A DNA stretch of 64,000 nt from contig JADKKE010000004.1 in assembly GCA_016720655.1 (NCBI GenBank), positions 1 to 64,000 of the forward strand, written 5' to 3'. Source of the DNA: Bacteroidota bacterium (GTDB lineage: Bacteria > Bacteroidota > Bacteroidia > AKYH767-A > 2013-40CM-41-45). The position numbers and the translations under genes were made by a program. The notes under the pieces are model-generated. The model saw nothing but the letters and a program-made list of their open reading frames with translations. It ran no database searches and had not been told where the DNA came from. Below are positions 1 through 10,409 of the stretch, one piece after another. Numbering within the stretch: the first letter of the stretch is position 1; the number at the start of each line of letters is the position of its first letter.

Positions 1-411
1 GTAGAATCTTTGAACCCCGTCGGACCGATTCATGTTCCTTTCCCCATTTCCTGGGCGGATGAAGAACGCGATCTGACTGCCTGGCTCGGAAACGATTTGC
101 AGGATGACGCCTTTGACAGTTTGTATAGAATGGAATCGATGATCCGCAATACAACAGATAAAAACCTGCTGAAAGACTGGGAATACCTGCAAACAAGTGA
201 TCACTTTTATTACATGTGTACAAAGTTTTTCTCTGACGGAGATGTACATAAATATTTTAACCCTTACGATACTCCTTATGAAGCTTTCATAAATTACATG
301 AATGTGCTGAGTGATTTTACTCTTCGTCTCGAAAAAACATCCACCGTTCCCGTGAAGAAAACAACGGTGAAAAAGAAAAAAACAAAAGCAGTCGAATCCG
401 ATATTTCCTGA
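1..411 (+). CDS. C-terminal fragment of a GH57-type alpha-amylase (start outside window)
   Basis: The frame is open from base 1 to a TGA at 409-411, so only about the last 136 residues are present and the start lies upstream of the window. The visible part is rich in aromatic and acidic residues and ends in a lysine-rich tail of about 20 residues that looks unstructured. I assign it to the glycoside hydrolase 57 amylases that Bacteroidota keep beside glycogen genes, by resemblance of this C-terminal region and because it lies 41 bp upstream of a glycogen synthase-phosphorylase gene on the same strand. The catalytic residues are outside the window and cannot be checked. The family call is inference; coding status is firm. 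Confidence 0.6.
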   Translation, partial: VESLNPVGPIHVPFPISWADEERDLTAWLGNDLQDDAFDSLYRMESMIRNTTDKNLLKDWEYLQTSDHFYYMCTKFFSDGDVHKYFNPYDTPYEAFINYMNVLSDFTLRLEKTSTVPVKKTTVKKKKTKAVESDIS

Positions 412-452
412 ATAAAACAAAAAGAAAACTCCTACTATTCAAGATCAATCTT

Positions 453-3400
453 ATGCAAGAAAAAAATACAAGCAGACCTGATTACATTTTCGAAGTAAGC
501 TGGGAAGTGTGTAACAAAGTAGGCGGAATACACACCGTCATTACCAGTAAATCCGATACTGTTGTTCAGGAGTGGGGAGAACATTACATCACCATCGGTC
601 CGGATGTTTGGAATGGTACCGGTGAACATCCTGAATTTACAGAAGACACTTCATTGTTTTCTTCCTGGAAAGAACGCGCTGCTTCCGAAGGACTTCGTAT
701 AAAAATCGGAAGATGGAAACAAGCAAATGAAGCCATTGCTATCCTCGTCGATTTTACTCCGTTTTTTCATAACAGGGATGAAATATTTGCAGGACTCTGG
801 TCCGCATATAAACTGGATTCCCTCACAGGGCAATGGGACTATATCGAACCTGCAATGTTTGGGTACGCAACGGGAAAAGTCATCGAAAGCTTTTACAAGT
901 TCCACCTTTCTTTCAAGGATAAAATCATTGCTCAGTTTCACGAATGGATGACAGGAACTGGTGTGCTCTATCTGCACGAACGTGTTCCACAAATCGGAAC
1001 AGTACTTACAACGCATGCTACTGTTGTCGGTCGTTCAATTGCCGGAAACGGATGGCCGCTCTACGATAAATTACTCGAATACAATGGCGACCAGGTTGCA
1101 AAGGATTTCAATGTACTGGCAAAACAATCCCTCGAAAAGAAATCCGCGCATTTTGCAGATTGTTTTACAACAGTAAGTGAAATCACTGCGAAAGAATGTG
1201 TTCAGTTTCTCGATGAATCCCCGGACATCATCACTCCGAATGGTTTTGAAGTGAAAATGGTCCCTGACGACATCAATTTCGATGAGAAAAGACTGATTGC
1301 TAAACGAAAATTATTTGCTGTCGCAAAAGCTGTGACCGGTGCTGATTTACCGGAAGACACTCTCATGCTTGCGAAAAGTGGTCGTTATGAGTTTCGTAAT
1401 AAAGGAATCGATGTGTTCATCGATGCATTGGGAAAACTCAATACAAATACTGAGCTGAAACGTAATGTAGTTGCATTTATCATGGTTCCCGCCCACCATA
1501 CCGGACCCAGAAAGGATCTCGCAGAAAGAATGCACAATGGTTCAGTTCCAACGAATCCTGAAAACCTCACTCATTGTCTGCAGGATATCGAAACTGATCC
1601 TGTGATGAATAGAATTAAAAGCAATAATCTCAACAATTCTCCGGAAGATAAAGTGAAGGTGATTTTTGTTCCGACCTACCTGAATGGTGATGATGGAATT
1701 TTTGATCTTCATTATTATGATCTGATTATCGGCTTTGATCTTTCTGCTTTTCCTTCCTACTATGAGCCATGGGGATATACTCCGCTTGAAAGTCTGGCTT
1801 TCCACGTTCCTACCATTACAACCCAACTTGCTGGATTCGGAAAATGGATGCGTACAAACCTCGGCAATGTAAATACCGGGATTTATGTCGTTGATCGTGG
1901 TGATCAGGATGCGGACGAAGCTGCATTGAAAATCTCCAACATCATTCTTGGTTATACTCAGAAGAACAAAGATGAAGTTGCAATTGCACGCGACTCTGCG
2001 TTCCATCTGTCCAAAACAGTTCAATGGAACAATCTCATCGATTTTTACAAACAAGCCTACGATATTGCTCTTCAAAAAAGTGAAAGCAGGGAATACTTGT
2101 ATAGAAATAAGCATGAAGTATCTCCGCTTGATAAGGGAATCATCAATTACCCGAAAAGCAATCAGCCGAAGTGGCGGAGAATTTTTGTTCAATCGGAATT
2201 TCCGAAAGCACTCGAACCCCTGCATGAACTTTCAAGAAACCTTTGGTGGTCATGGAACCTCGAGGCATCGGAATTGTTCGAGATGATAGACATTGAGCTC
2301 TGGGAACGTTACAAGAAAAATCCGGTTGCAATGTTGGATGTGCTGCCGTATGTAAAACTCAAACGTCTCGAGAAAAATACCGCTTTCCTTGAAAAGCTTC
2401 AGTCTGTGTATACGAATTTTCGCAAATACATGGAGCAGCCCAAGAATGAGAATTGGCCAAAGGTTGCTTATTTCTGCATGGAGTACGGACTGAATCACAT
2501 TGTGCGCTTGTATTCAGGCGGACTCGGAATTCTTGCCGGTGATTACCTGAAAGAGGCAAGTGATACAGGTGTTGACATGGTGGGTGTTGGATTGATGTAT
2601 CGGTATGGTTATTTCAAGCAGGTATTGTCCAAACACGGAGAACAATTATCCGAATACAAATCACAAAAATTTTCTTTTCTCCCAATTCTTCCGGTTCGTG
2701 ATGATGAAGGAAACTGGTTGAAGATAAGTCTGGCATTCCCCGGAAGAAGAGTGTATGCAAAAATCTGGAAAATCAATGTCGGTAGAGTTCCACTGTATTT
2801 GTTGGATACAGACATCGATGAAAATGGACCTGATGATCGTTTTATCACCTATCAGTTGTATGGTGGCGATCACGAAAACAGACTGAAGCAGGAAATGTTG
2901 CTTGGGATTGGCGGAGATCGCTTGCTCAAATTACTTGGCATCAAAGCGAATGTTTACCATTGTAATGAAGGTCATGCTGCATTTGTGGGAATTGAAAGAA
3001 TCCGCGATCTCATCATTTCGGAGAATATTACCTATGACGAAGCATTGGATATCGTGAGGGCGTCGACATTGTTTACTACTCACACTCCTGTTCCTGCCGG
3101 TCATGATGTTTTCACAGAAGAAATGATTCGTGCATACCTGAGTGAATATCCAACGCTCTTTAATATTCAATGGGAGAAATTTGTTGGATTGGGAAGAGTG
3201 GATGAAAACGATACACATGAAAAATATTCCATGAGTCACCTCGCTGCCCACGTAGCTCAGGAGATCAATGGTGTGAGTGAAATTCACGGTCGCGTTTCCC
3301 AGGATATGTTCCAGCATCTCTGGCCCGGATTTATGCCAAATGAATTGCACGTCAGTTATGTGACAAATGGAGTCCATTATCAAACATGGACGGCGCGTCA

Positions 3401-4703
3401 ATGGCAAATGTTGTTCCAGGAAATGTTTGCAAGCAATACTCCTTTCCGCCAGATTGATGATCAGAAAAAGCAGGCGATCTTAAAAATGCCGGAGCAAAGT
3501 ATCTGGAACATTCGCAAAGAACTCAAGCGCGAATTGGTGAAAGTGATGCACGATAAAATCCGTGCCGACATGACTCGCCGACATGAGAATCCCAAAGAAA
3601 TTATTGAAGTGAGTGATTCCTTACGCGAAGATGTATTGGTGATCGGATTCGCGAGACGTTTTGCAACGTATAAACGTGCGCATCTCTTGCTTCAGAATAT
3701 CGAAAAACTGAAAGAGATTTTGAGGAATCCGGGAAAACCTGTCCAGTTTTTGTTTGCCGGAAAAGCCCATCCCAATGATAAGGCCGGCCAGGATCTGATC
3801 AAGAAGATTGTTGAGATTTCTGAATTGCCGGAGTTTAACGGACGTATCATCTTCCTCGAAAATTATGATATGGAAGTTGCGAAATACCTTGTCCAGGGTG
3901 TTGATGTATGGCTAAACAATCCTGATCGGGGAATGGAAGCATCGGGAACGAGCGGAATGAAAGCTTCTCTCAATGGCGTGTTGAATCTCAGTGTGCTTGA
4001 CGGATGGTGGGCAGAAGGATATCTTGCTGGTGCTGGCTGGGCTTTGCCGGAAGAAAATACATTCGACAGAAAAGATTTTCAGGACGAGCTGGATAGCGAG
4101 ATGTTGTACAACATTCTTGAAAAGGAAGTGATTCCTTTGTACTACGACAGAAATAAAGAAGGTGTTCCTTCAAAATGGGTGGATATGATTCGCCATTCTT
4201 TTGCAGAGATAGTTCCACGTTTCACCACACATCGAATGATTGATGAGTACATTAACAAATACTATGTTCCATTATTCGAACGAAGCAAGAAAATTTCCAG
4301 AGGGAATTTCAAAGAAGTCAAAGAACTCTCAGAGTGGAAGCGTCATGTTATCGCAAACTGGGGATTGATCAAAATTATCGATACAATTGTTCACGACTCA
4401 GCGCAGAAACCATTGCCATTGGGTGAAGAGTTTCATGCGGAAATCGTTCTGAGTCTTGGATATCTGAAGCCGGAGGATATTGGAGTGGAAGTTTTGTTTA
4501 TTCAGAAAAGTGGTAAAGACGATCATCGTGAAATAATCTTCAAGAAAGAACTCACTCTCGGCCATACTGCACGCCGTCGTGCTACCTATGAAACGACTTT
4601 CCCTGTTACACAATCAGGAGTGTTTGAATACGGATTCCGCATTTTTCCAAAGCATCATTTGTTGCCGAACAAAATGGAGTTTAATCTTGTAAAATGGGTA
4701 TAG
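453..4703 (+). CDS. Glycogen synthase (GT3) fused to alpha-glucan phosphorylase (GT35)
   Basis: A 1416-residue two-enzyme protein. Residues about 8-550 are a GT3, eukaryote-type glycogen synthase: the nucleotide-sugar loop KVGGIHTVI lies near the N terminus, and the catalytic E-x7-E pair is Glu438 and Glu446 in YYEPWGYTPLE. After a linker at about 555-585, residues 590-1416 are an alpha-glucan phosphorylase of the short bacterial type: an EYGL...YSGGLGILAGD stretch, and the pyridoxal-phosphate lysine in GTSGMKASLNG at Lys1170. One chain would therefore both extend glycogen from a sugar nucleotide and release glucose-1-phosphate. It starts 41 bp after the GH57 gene and probably shares its transcript; a strong terminator follows. 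Such fusions occur in other Bacteroidota. Both active-site signatures appear intact. Confidence 0.93.
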   Translation: MQEKNTSRPDYIFEVSWEVCNKVGGIHTVITSKSDTVVQEWGEHYITIGPDVWNGTGEHPEFTEDTSLFSSWKERAASEGLRIKIGRWKQANEAIAILVDFTPFFHNRDEIFAGLWSAYKLDSLTGQWDYIEPAMFGYATGKVIESFYKFHLSFKDKIIAQFHEWMTGTGVLYLHERVPQIGTVLTTHATVVGRSIAGNGWPLYDKLLEYNGDQVAKDFNVLAKQSLEKKSAHFADCFTTVSEITAKECVQFLDESPDIITPNGFEVKMVPDDINFDEKRLIAKRKLFAVAKAVTGADLPEDTLMLAKSGRYEFRNKGIDVFIDALGKLNTNTELKRNVVAFIMVPAHHTGPRKDLAERMHNGSVPTNPENLTHCLQDIETDPVMNRIKSNNLNNSPEDKVKVIFVPTYLNGDDGIFDLHYYDLIIGFDLSAFPSYYEPWGYTPLESLAFHVPTITTQLAGFGKWMRTNLGNVNTGIYVVDRGDQDADEAALKISNIILGYTQKNKDEVAIARDSAFHLSKTVQWNNLIDFYKQAYDIALQKSESREYLYRNKHEVSPLDKGIINYPKSNQPKWRRIFVQSEFPKALEPLHELSRNLWWSWNLEASELFEMIDIELWERYKKNPVAMLDVLPYVKLKRLEKNTAFLEKLQSVYTNFRKYMEQPKNENWPKVAYFCMEYGLNHIVRLYSGGLGILAGDYLKEASDTGVDMVGVGLMYRYGYFKQVLSKHGEQLSEYKSQKFSFLPILPVRDDEGNWLKISLAFPGRRVYAKIWKINVGRVPLYLLDTDIDENGPDDRFITYQLYGGDHENRLKQEMLLGIGGDRLLKLLGIKANVYHCNEGHAAFVGIERIRDLIISENITYDEALDIVRASTLFTTHTPVPAGHDVFTEEMIRAYLSEYPTLFNIQWEKFVGLGRVDENDTHEKYSMSHLAAHVAQEINGVSEIHGRVSQDMFQHLWPGFMPNELHVSYVTNGVHYQTWTARQWQMLFQEMFASNTPFRQIDDQKKQAILKMPEQSIWNIRKELKRELVKVMHDKIRADMTRRHENPKEIIEVSDSLREDVLVIGFARRFATYKRAHLLLQNIEKLKEILRNPGKPVQFLFAGKAHPNDKAGQDLIKKIVEISELPEFNGRIIFLENYDMEVAKYLVQGVDVWLNNPDRGMEASGTSGMKASLNGVLNLSVLDGWWAEGYLAGAGWALPEENTFDRKDFQDELDSEMLYNILEKEVIPLYYDRNKEGVPSKWVDMIRHSFAEIVPRFTTHRMIDEYINKYYVPLFERSKKISRGNFKEVKELSEWKRHVIANWGLIKIIDTIVHDSAQKPLPLGEEFHAEIVLSLGYLKPEDIGVEVLFIQKSGKDDHREIIFKKELTLGHTARRRATYETTFPVTQSGVFEYGFRIFPKHHLLPNKMEFNLVKWV

Positions 4704-4722
4704 TCACAAACCCGTAATAGGA

Positions 4723-4763
4723 AAAGGGGAGAAGGCTGTCACAGCTTTCTCCCCTTTTTATTT
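4723..4763 (+). terminator. Intrinsic terminator after the glycogen synthase-phosphorylase gene
   Basis: Arms 4723-4738 and 4744-4759 pair over 16 bp with a single G-U and a 5-base loop, followed by a T run on the plus strand. It lies between two convergent genes and may also serve the minus-strand gene ending at 4789. Confidence 0.9.
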
Positions 4764-4788
4764 CAAAGGTTTGAAATATTCAAACGAA

Positions 4789-6999
4789 CTATTCTTTAAT
4801 GATTTTTTGAAAGGAGGATTTCTCTCCAATGTTCAGCTCAAGAATATAAAGGCCACAAATTAGATTTCCAAAATTGATCCGAAATGATGATGGGAGAATT
4901 GAGTTTCCGGAATTTGCAATTCTACGTCCGGATAAATCACTTAACTTCCAGTAGGCGATAGGTTTTTCCGATTGTATTGAAATCCAATCTGTAACCGGAT
5001 TTGGAAAAGTAAGGATTGCGTCGTCCGATATTGGTGCCTGAATTGAAGTGATCACTGAGTAAGAAGTGTAGATATTGAGGTATTGACCTCCGAAGTATAT
5101 TCTACCGCTTTCATCTTTTTCGATCGCACTTGTAGCATTATAACCGTAAAAGTCAGAATTGAATTGAGTGAAAATTGTGAAAATATTTCCTTCCCATCGC
5201 ATCGGACCATCGGCACCAGCCATCCATACTGCAGAATCAGATGTGACAAAGGAGTATGCTGTATGGTAATCCGCAAAATTTGAATACAAATGTGAATTGA
5301 GATCATCAAGAGGTGTAACAGTAATACCATCAAATATTTTTATTGCACTGTAATTCCCATTGCTCAATAGAAACATCAAGCCGTATGTAGTTGAATATTG
5401 AATTTTGCGAATATCACCATTCGGGTACATCAACGCAGGAAGTAAAAACTGAGTTGTATTGACTCCATCGTAACGGATGAGCCCGTGATCCTCAACAGCT
5501 ATGCATCCAATCCCTCCCGGACTGAAACCGATCGTTTGAAAATTCAATGTTCTGTCGTTCAGAATTGGTTTCAAATCATAGGTGTGCCAGGTAGACCCAC
5601 TGTAATAATAGATGAGACCTTCAGAAAAGGAGCTGAGCCAGACTCTGTTCAAGTCATCAATGTAAATAGAGTAAAATTGGCAATCTCCCAGTGGTGAATT
5701 TGTACTGTCGAAAGTTGTCCAGTTCACACCGTCATAGCGATGCACTTCTTTTTCCTGGCAAATAACCCACAAAACATTATTTCTGTCCACAGCAACAATG
5801 CTTAGCTGAGTTAGGGTAGAGGAATGTGATGGAATAGGTAGTGATGTCCAATTGCTGCCATCATAATGAGCAATCGATTCCCGGGTTTGACCTCCGCAAT
5901 AGATTCCGCCACTTGTATCCGTCCCGATGGACTGAGTATAATCGGGTAGAGTATTTGTTTGAAAATTTAATTTTTTAAAGTGAGCGTTGTCAAAAGATAC
6001 AAGTTCGGCAGAATATGCATTGAACCATTTTATATCATTTGAATCAATGGAAATAGTTGAAATCGATCCAAGTGAATCAACAACAGGAAAAGTTGCAAAT
6101 GATCCGTTATCGTGCCAATATACTTTTGAATTGTTTCTTATCCATTTCACATTGTTCCTGTCAATTTTAATTTGTTGAACATTCCAGGTTGCCAATGGAG
6201 AGTTGAGGCTGTCGAATTTTGTAAAGTTACCGTTTTCGTATTTATAAAGACCATTGCAATTTCTACTTTGGTCAGTAGATCCAAGCCACATCGTGCCGTT
6301 TCTCTCGAATGCAATACTTTCAACTCCACCGTAATTCCCCAGGCTGTCATAGAATGCAGATTTTCCCGGCAATGCAAAGTCAAGAAATTGGTTGCCGTCA
6401 AAATGGAAATAACCCGCATCAGTCGCCAGCCAGATTTCTTCTAAGGAATCAAGTGTGATGGAGTTCACATCCGGAACATAATTAATGAGAGGTGGGATAG
6501 TTCGAGATTCAAAAATACCATTCCAATAAGAAGTAAACCCTTTACCAAACCCAAAATATATTTTTCCGGAGGAATCCTCTGTGAAATTTAATATACCACT
6601 GGTAAAAGATGCTCCCAGGTCTGATGCTGTATAGCTTGTCCATGTACTCCCGTCATACATGGCCAAAATAACCCTTTGTCCGGTGATGGGATTCAAAAGG
6701 TTACAACAACTCACCCATACCCTTCCGGAATGATCTGCGTAGATGTGACCATAACATCCAAAGAAAATTCCCGTATTGTTTTTATCGAAAATTGTTTTTT
6801 GCCGTGTATTCAGATTATACCGGATCACATTCTGGTTTGTGAGAATCCAGGTATAAGAACCAAATGTGCTGGTTTCACAAATTCGTTCTTTCGAATAGGA
6901 TTCCCAACCCGGGCTATTGCTAAAAAGTTTTCCTGAACAAAGGAGAAGAAATAAAAAGATAAACAGACAATTCGATGCATAGAGGAAAGGAGTATTCAA
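4789..6999 (-). CDS. Secreted beta-propeller protein with T9SS type A sorting domain
   Basis: About 736 residues. A hydrophobic segment at about 11-22 is followed by many repeats of about 45 residues with patterns such as D..G..W...S.GL..Y..G.W, typical of two-component-regulator-type propellers. The last ~75 residues begin with FPNPVTDWISI and end with a GLYILEL strand, the T9SS C-terminal sorting domain, so the protein should cross the outer membrane and be displayed or released. The start is doubtful: the only in-frame start, TTG at 6999, lies inside a perfect -7 promoter box. An ATG at 6980 in another frame would give a good signal peptide if one T were missing from the T5 run just downstream, so a frameshift near 6960 is possible. 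No enzymatic domain was recognised. Confidence 0.8.
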   Translation of the reverse strand: MNTPFLYASNCLFIFLFLLLCSGKLFSNSPGWESYSKERICETSTFGSYTWILTNQNVIRYNLNTRQKTIFDKNNTGIFFGCYGHIYADHSGRVWVSCCNLLNPITGQRVILAMYDGSTWTSYTASDLGASFTSGILNFTEDSSGKIYFGFGKGFTSYWNGIFESRTIPPLINYVPDVNSITLDSLEEIWLATDAGYFHFDGNQFLDFALPGKSAFYDSLGNYGGVESIAFERNGTMWLGSTDQSRNCNGLYKYENGNFTKFDSLNSPLATWNVQQIKIDRNNVKWIRNNSKVYWHDNGSFATFPVVDSLGSISTISIDSNDIKWFNAYSAELVSFDNAHFKKLNFQTNTLPDYTQSIGTDTSGGIYCGGQTRESIAHYDGSNWTSLPIPSHSSTLTQLSIVAVDRNNVLWVICQEKEVHRYDGVNWTTFDSTNSPLGDCQFYSIYIDDLNRVWLSSFSEGLIYYYSGSTWHTYDLKPILNDRTLNFQTIGFSPGGIGCIAVEDHGLIRYDGVNTTQFLLPALMYPNGDIRKIQYSTTYGLMFLLSNGNYSAIKIFDGITVTPLDDLNSHLYSNFADYHTAYSFVTSDSAVWMAGADGPMRWEGNIFTIFTQFNSDFYGYNATSAIEKDESGRIYFGGQYLNIYTSYSVITSIQAPISDDAILTFPNPVTDWISIQSEKPIAYWKLSDLSGRRIANSGNSILPSSFRINFGNLICGLYILELNIGEKSSFQKIIKE

Positions 7000-7004
7000 A
7001 GATA
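6997..7004 (-). promoter_or_regulatory. Bacteroidota -7 box (TATCTTTG) for the minus-strand propeller gene
   Basis: Reading the minus strand, 7004-6997 is TATCTTTG, a perfect match to the TAnnTTTG element used by the primary sigma factor of Bacteroidota. It overlaps the only in-frame start codon of the gene, so the real translation start should lie downstream. I see no convincing -33 TTTG partner. Confidence 0.55.
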
Positions 7005-7343
7005 AAAAATTCTTTCAATGAGGAGTTCGTATAATGGATGGAATCGAATTTAGAGCTTCTCTGATGATTTGGAGAATTGCAGTTTTTCAAAATTCAAGTT
7101 ATTTGGGAAGGTCATTTTGCTGAAGCCAGGCAAATGGAATTTGCCGCTAATTGCTATCATAAAATGGAGATTAACAATAGGGCTATGAACTAAGTCTTCG
7201 CTGAAATTAATGGATTTGATTGTATTTGTTCAAATTTTAATGAATCAAAGAGCATATAATTTGACAAGTGTTTTCGCACCTTTATTCCTGCAGAGTAAAA
7301 TTCAATCAAAATGATTAACTTGGTGGGAATAAAATTATATCAG
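7005..7343. other. Divergent intergenic region between two T9SS genes
   Basis: About 340 AT-rich bases between two divergent secreted-protein genes. It holds the -7 box of the left gene at one end and the promoter of the right gene at 7260-7290. I see no repeat island, RNA gene or further coding sequence. Confidence 0.5.
7260..7290 (+). promoter_or_regulatory. Probable promoter of the plus-strand T9SS gene
   Basis: TTTG at 7260-7263 is followed after exactly 19 bases by TATTCCTG at 7283-7290, which matches 6 of 8 positions of TAnnTTTG. The spacing is that expected for Bacteroidota promoters and places the transcript start about 15 bases before the first ATG. Confidence 0.5.
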
Positions 7344-8741
7344 ATGAAAAAACTGATTTACTTTCTCTACTTCATTTTATTTGCAAATGCAGGGAATGCA
7401 CAACACACAGCGGATAATTGGTATTTCGGAGTCTTGGCCGGATTGCATTTTTCTCTCAGCGGACCAAGTGTCATCACCTCCGGCGCATTAAATACAGGTG
7501 AAGGATGTTCGGCAATTTCAGATGGTGCCGGAAATACTTTGTTTTATACGGATGGAGTAAATGTCTGGAACAAAAGCAACCTCATCATGCCAAATGGGGA
7601 TTCACTTGCAGGAGGTCCATCCAGTACACAATCTGCATTGATCGTACCCTTGCCCGGAAGTAATTCACTATTCTATATTTTCACTGTGGATCAGGATGGT
7701 GGTGCTAATGGATTTCGATACTCAATAGTAGATATGACTTTGATGAGTACAGCCGGTGATGTTACAGTAAAAAATATTCCCGTCCTGAGCAACGTTACAG
7801 AAAAGCTAACAGCTGTACAGAAAGACAATACTTCCGATTGCTGGATTGCAATTCACGAATGGGGAACCGACGCATTTTATATTTATGAATTCACTTCTGC
7901 AGGCCTCCAGCCAAATCCTGTGATCAGCCATACCGGAATGGTTCATTCGAATTCGATTATTCAGAATACTTACGGACAGATGAAGTTTAATCCTTGTGGT
8001 GATAAAATTGCTCTGGCCACCGGTTATCTGAATACTGTTGAGATTTTTGACTTTGATAATAGTTCTGGAACTGTTTCAAACCCTGTGTCTATTCCAATGA
8101 CCGACCATGTATATGGTTTGGAGTTTTCTGCCAATGGAAGATTTCTTTACGTAACTTGTTATGATCCCTCTGAAACGCTTGTGCAGTTTGATTTGACTGC
8201 AGGAAGTACTGCCGGAATTATTGCATCAAAAGTTGTATTGAGTCAAACAACTGATTTGTATGGAATGCAATTGGCACCGGATGGGAAGATTTATGTATCC
8301 AAATCGTTCAATACATTTTTAAGCGTTATTAATTACCCTGAAATTTCCGGAACAGCTTGTAATTTTGTTGATAATGGAATTGATATGGATCCAAATTTTA
8401 TGGGTGTCACAACAGCGCTTACTCTTCCGGGTTTTGTTCAATCATCGTTAAAAGGAGAAGCTGTTTGTATTTCAACAGCTGTCCATGAATTTTCGGCAGA
8501 CAATTCCGAATACTCAGTTTTTCCAAACCCATCGAATGGAAACTTTCAGCTGACTCCTGAAGCAATAAACGGCTTTTCTGAAATGTACATTTTGGATCTC
8601 CGTGGACGTGTTATCCGCAATTACCGACTTACGAATCTATCAGACGATTTCACTTTTGGAGAAGATCTTTCACAAGGAATGTATTTGCTTCAATTGAGAA
8701 GTGATGAAGGTGTCGTATCGATTCCTTTGAATAAAATGTGA
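7344..8741 (+). CDS. Secreted WD40-like/beta-propeller protein with T9SS sorting domain
   Basis: 465 residues from the ATG at 7344, chosen because MKKLIYFLYFILFANAGNAQ is a standard signal peptide; an ATG at 7311 would add 11 residues before it. The body (about 25-385) contains propeller-like blades with sequences such as SANGRFLYVT and APDGKIYVS, as in PD40/WD40-like proteins that many Bacteroidota export. The C terminus, from FPNPSNGNFQL to the end, is a T9SS type A sorting domain, so outer-membrane translocation is expected. No catalytic motif was recognised. A promoter at 7260-7290 fits a single-gene transcript. The neighbouring minus-strand gene is another T9SS cargo but the two are not obviously paralogous. 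Confidence 0.88.
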   Translation: MKKLIYFLYFILFANAGNAQHTADNWYFGVLAGLHFSLSGPSVITSGALNTGEGCSAISDGAGNTLFYTDGVNVWNKSNLIMPNGDSLAGGPSSTQSALIVPLPGSNSLFYIFTVDQDGGANGFRYSIVDMTLMSTAGDVTVKNIPVLSNVTEKLTAVQKDNTSDCWIAIHEWGTDAFYIYEFTSAGLQPNPVISHTGMVHSNSIIQNTYGQMKFNPCGDKIALATGYLNTVEIFDFDNSSGTVSNPVSIPMTDHVYGLEFSANGRFLYVTCYDPSETLVQFDLTAGSTAGIIASKVVLSQTTDLYGMQLAPDGKIYVSKSFNTFLSVINYPEISGTACNFVDNGIDMDPNFMGVTTALTLPGFVQSSLKGEAVCISTAVHEFSADNSEYSVFPNPSNGNFQLTPEAINGFSEMYILDLRGRVIRNYRLTNLSDDFTFGEDLSQGMYLLQLRSDEGVVSIPLNKM

Positions 8742-8930
8742 ACGTCATTCGGGTTATTTTGATCGAGTATAGTTTGAGCCGTGAGATTAGGCAACATCAG
8801 AGCGTTTGCTTTCGTTCAAACTCCATTCTTGAATTGCATTTCGGTTTACAAAGGTATTGTTCCAATCAATCATAAGTTTCTCGAGGAATAGATTATCAAT
8901 GCCTGATGAAGCAAAGATTTGCAAAGTAGT

Positions 8931-10394
8931 TCAACACTCACTCAAACTAATCGGAACCGCTGTCGCCAACCCACCTTCAGCAGTTTCTTTGAACTTGTGA
9001 TTCATATCAAGAGCGGTGTGCCACATGGTTTTTACAACATCATCCAATGAGACTTTTGCATTGGAAGGATCACGGTTTAATGCCAGTTGGGCCGCAGTAA
9101 GTGCTTTCATTGCCCCCATTGTGTTGCGCTCGATGCAGGGAATTTGGACCAGACCACGGATCGGATCGCAGGTCAGCCCGAGATGATGCTCCATTGCAAT
9201 TTCGGCTGCCATCATGGACTGCTGCGGACTTCCGCCCATTCGTTCCGTGAGTGCACCTGCGGCCATAGCTGAGGAAACGCCGATTTCAGCCTGACAACCA
9301 CCCATCGCTGCAGATATTGTTGCACCTTTTTTGAAAATACTTCCGATTTCAGAAGCGGTTAAGAGGAAGCGAACCAATTCGTCTTCAAGCAAAGGAGTGT
9401 TTTCTTTTTCTGCCGAAACATTCGGGCTCATAAACAAATAGTAATACATCAATACTGCCGGTATAACTCCTGCAGCTCCATTTGTAGGAGCTGTTACAAC
9501 TCTCCCAAATGATGCATTTTCTTCATTTACTGCAAGTGCAAAACAAGTCACCCAATCCAAAATGTATTTGAAATTATTCCCGCCTGAACGAATTCTTTTT
9601 ACCCATTCTTCAAAGGATGAATATGAGTGATCGCCAATTAGTTTCTTGTTGAGTTCGGCCGCACGACGTGTAACTTTTAAACCTCCGGGCAATTCGCCGG
9701 AAGCATGACATCCACGATAAATACATTCCGTCATCACTTTCCAGATTTTCAAAACTCCGGAACGTACATCGGATTCCTTACGCCAGCTGTCTTCGTTCTC
9801 TAAAACAATTTGCGAAACGGATAATTGCTCAGTCTCGCAATGCTTCATCAATTCAGCTGAGGTATTCGCCGGATATTTCAAAATTACTCTGCGATTGGAT
9901 TGCCCGGGAACTTCACCGTCTTTCACAACAAATCCTCCTCCAACTGAATAATAAGTTTCTTCAAAGGATTTGCCATTACTGAGTGTGGCAGTAAGTGTCA
10001 TTGCATTGGGATGGTAGGGCAGACTTTTGGAAAAGTTAAACAACAAGTCTTGTGCAGGATCAAAGTCAATTATTTTTTTTGAAAAAAGATTAAGTTTTTT
10101 TTTCTCGGCAATTGAATTGATTTCAGGGGCAATTTGGTTGATGTCAAATGTAACCGGATCATAATTGCACAATCCCAATTCAATCGCAATATCGGTGCCG
10201 TGTCCTTTGCCTGTTTTTGCAAGTGAACCGAACAGTTGGACATTGACTCCCGTTACGAAATCGAAAACGCCTTCCTTTTCCAGCGACTCCAGAAATAATT
10301 TTGCTGCCCTCCAGGGCCCAAGAGTATGCGAACTTGATGGTCCGATACCAATTTTAAACATGTCGAATACGGAAATCTGCTCTTGTTCTGTCAT
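8931..10394 (-). CDS. sdaA: L-serine ammonia-lyase (iron-sulfur, single-chain)
   Basis: 487 residues from the ATG at 10394. Converts L-serine to pyruvate and ammonia in the cytoplasm using an oxygen-sensitive [4Fe-4S] cluster. The N terminus carries the family signature [17 protein letters not shown], and the C-terminal alpha domain has the cluster cysteines in [17 protein letters not shown] and QIPCIERN, plus the conserved [14 protein letters not shown] segment. Beta and alpha domains are in one chain, as in E. coli SdaA. A TTG six codons upstream also opens the frame but lies inside a -7 promoter box, so the ATG is preferred. It stands alone, convergent with the T9SS gene on its left and divergent from the ECF sigma gene. 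Length and motifs are normal. Confidence 0.95.
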   Translation of the reverse strand: MTEQEQISVFDMFKIGIGPSSSHTLGPWRAAKLFLESLEKEGVFDFVTGVNVQLFGSLAKTGKGHGTDIAIELGLCNYDPVTFDINQIAPEINSIAEKKKLNLFSKKIIDFDPAQDLLFNFSKSLPYHPNAMTLTATLSNGKSFEETYYSVGGGFVVKDGEVPGQSNRRVILKYPANTSAELMKHCETEQLSVSQIVLENEDSWRKESDVRSGVLKIWKVMTECIYRGCHASGELPGGLKVTRRAAELNKKLIGDHSYSSFEEWVKRIRSGGNNFKYILDWVTCFALAVNEENASFGRVVTAPTNGAAGVIPAVLMYYYLFMSPNVSAEKENTPLLEDELVRFLLTASEIGSIFKKGATISAAMGGCQAEIGVSSAMAAGALTERMGGSPQQSMMAAEIAMEHHLGLTCDPIRGLVQIPCIERNTMGAMKALTAAQLALNRDPSNAKVSLDDVVKTMWHTALDMNHKFKETAEGGLATAVPISLSEC

Positions 10395-10409
10395 GGGGTT
10401 TAGTAATGA

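Noticed and set aside
1542..2225. 227-codon frame on the minus strand
   Set aside because: It lies wholly inside the glycogen synthase domain, whose motifs are intact on the plus strand; a shadow frame.
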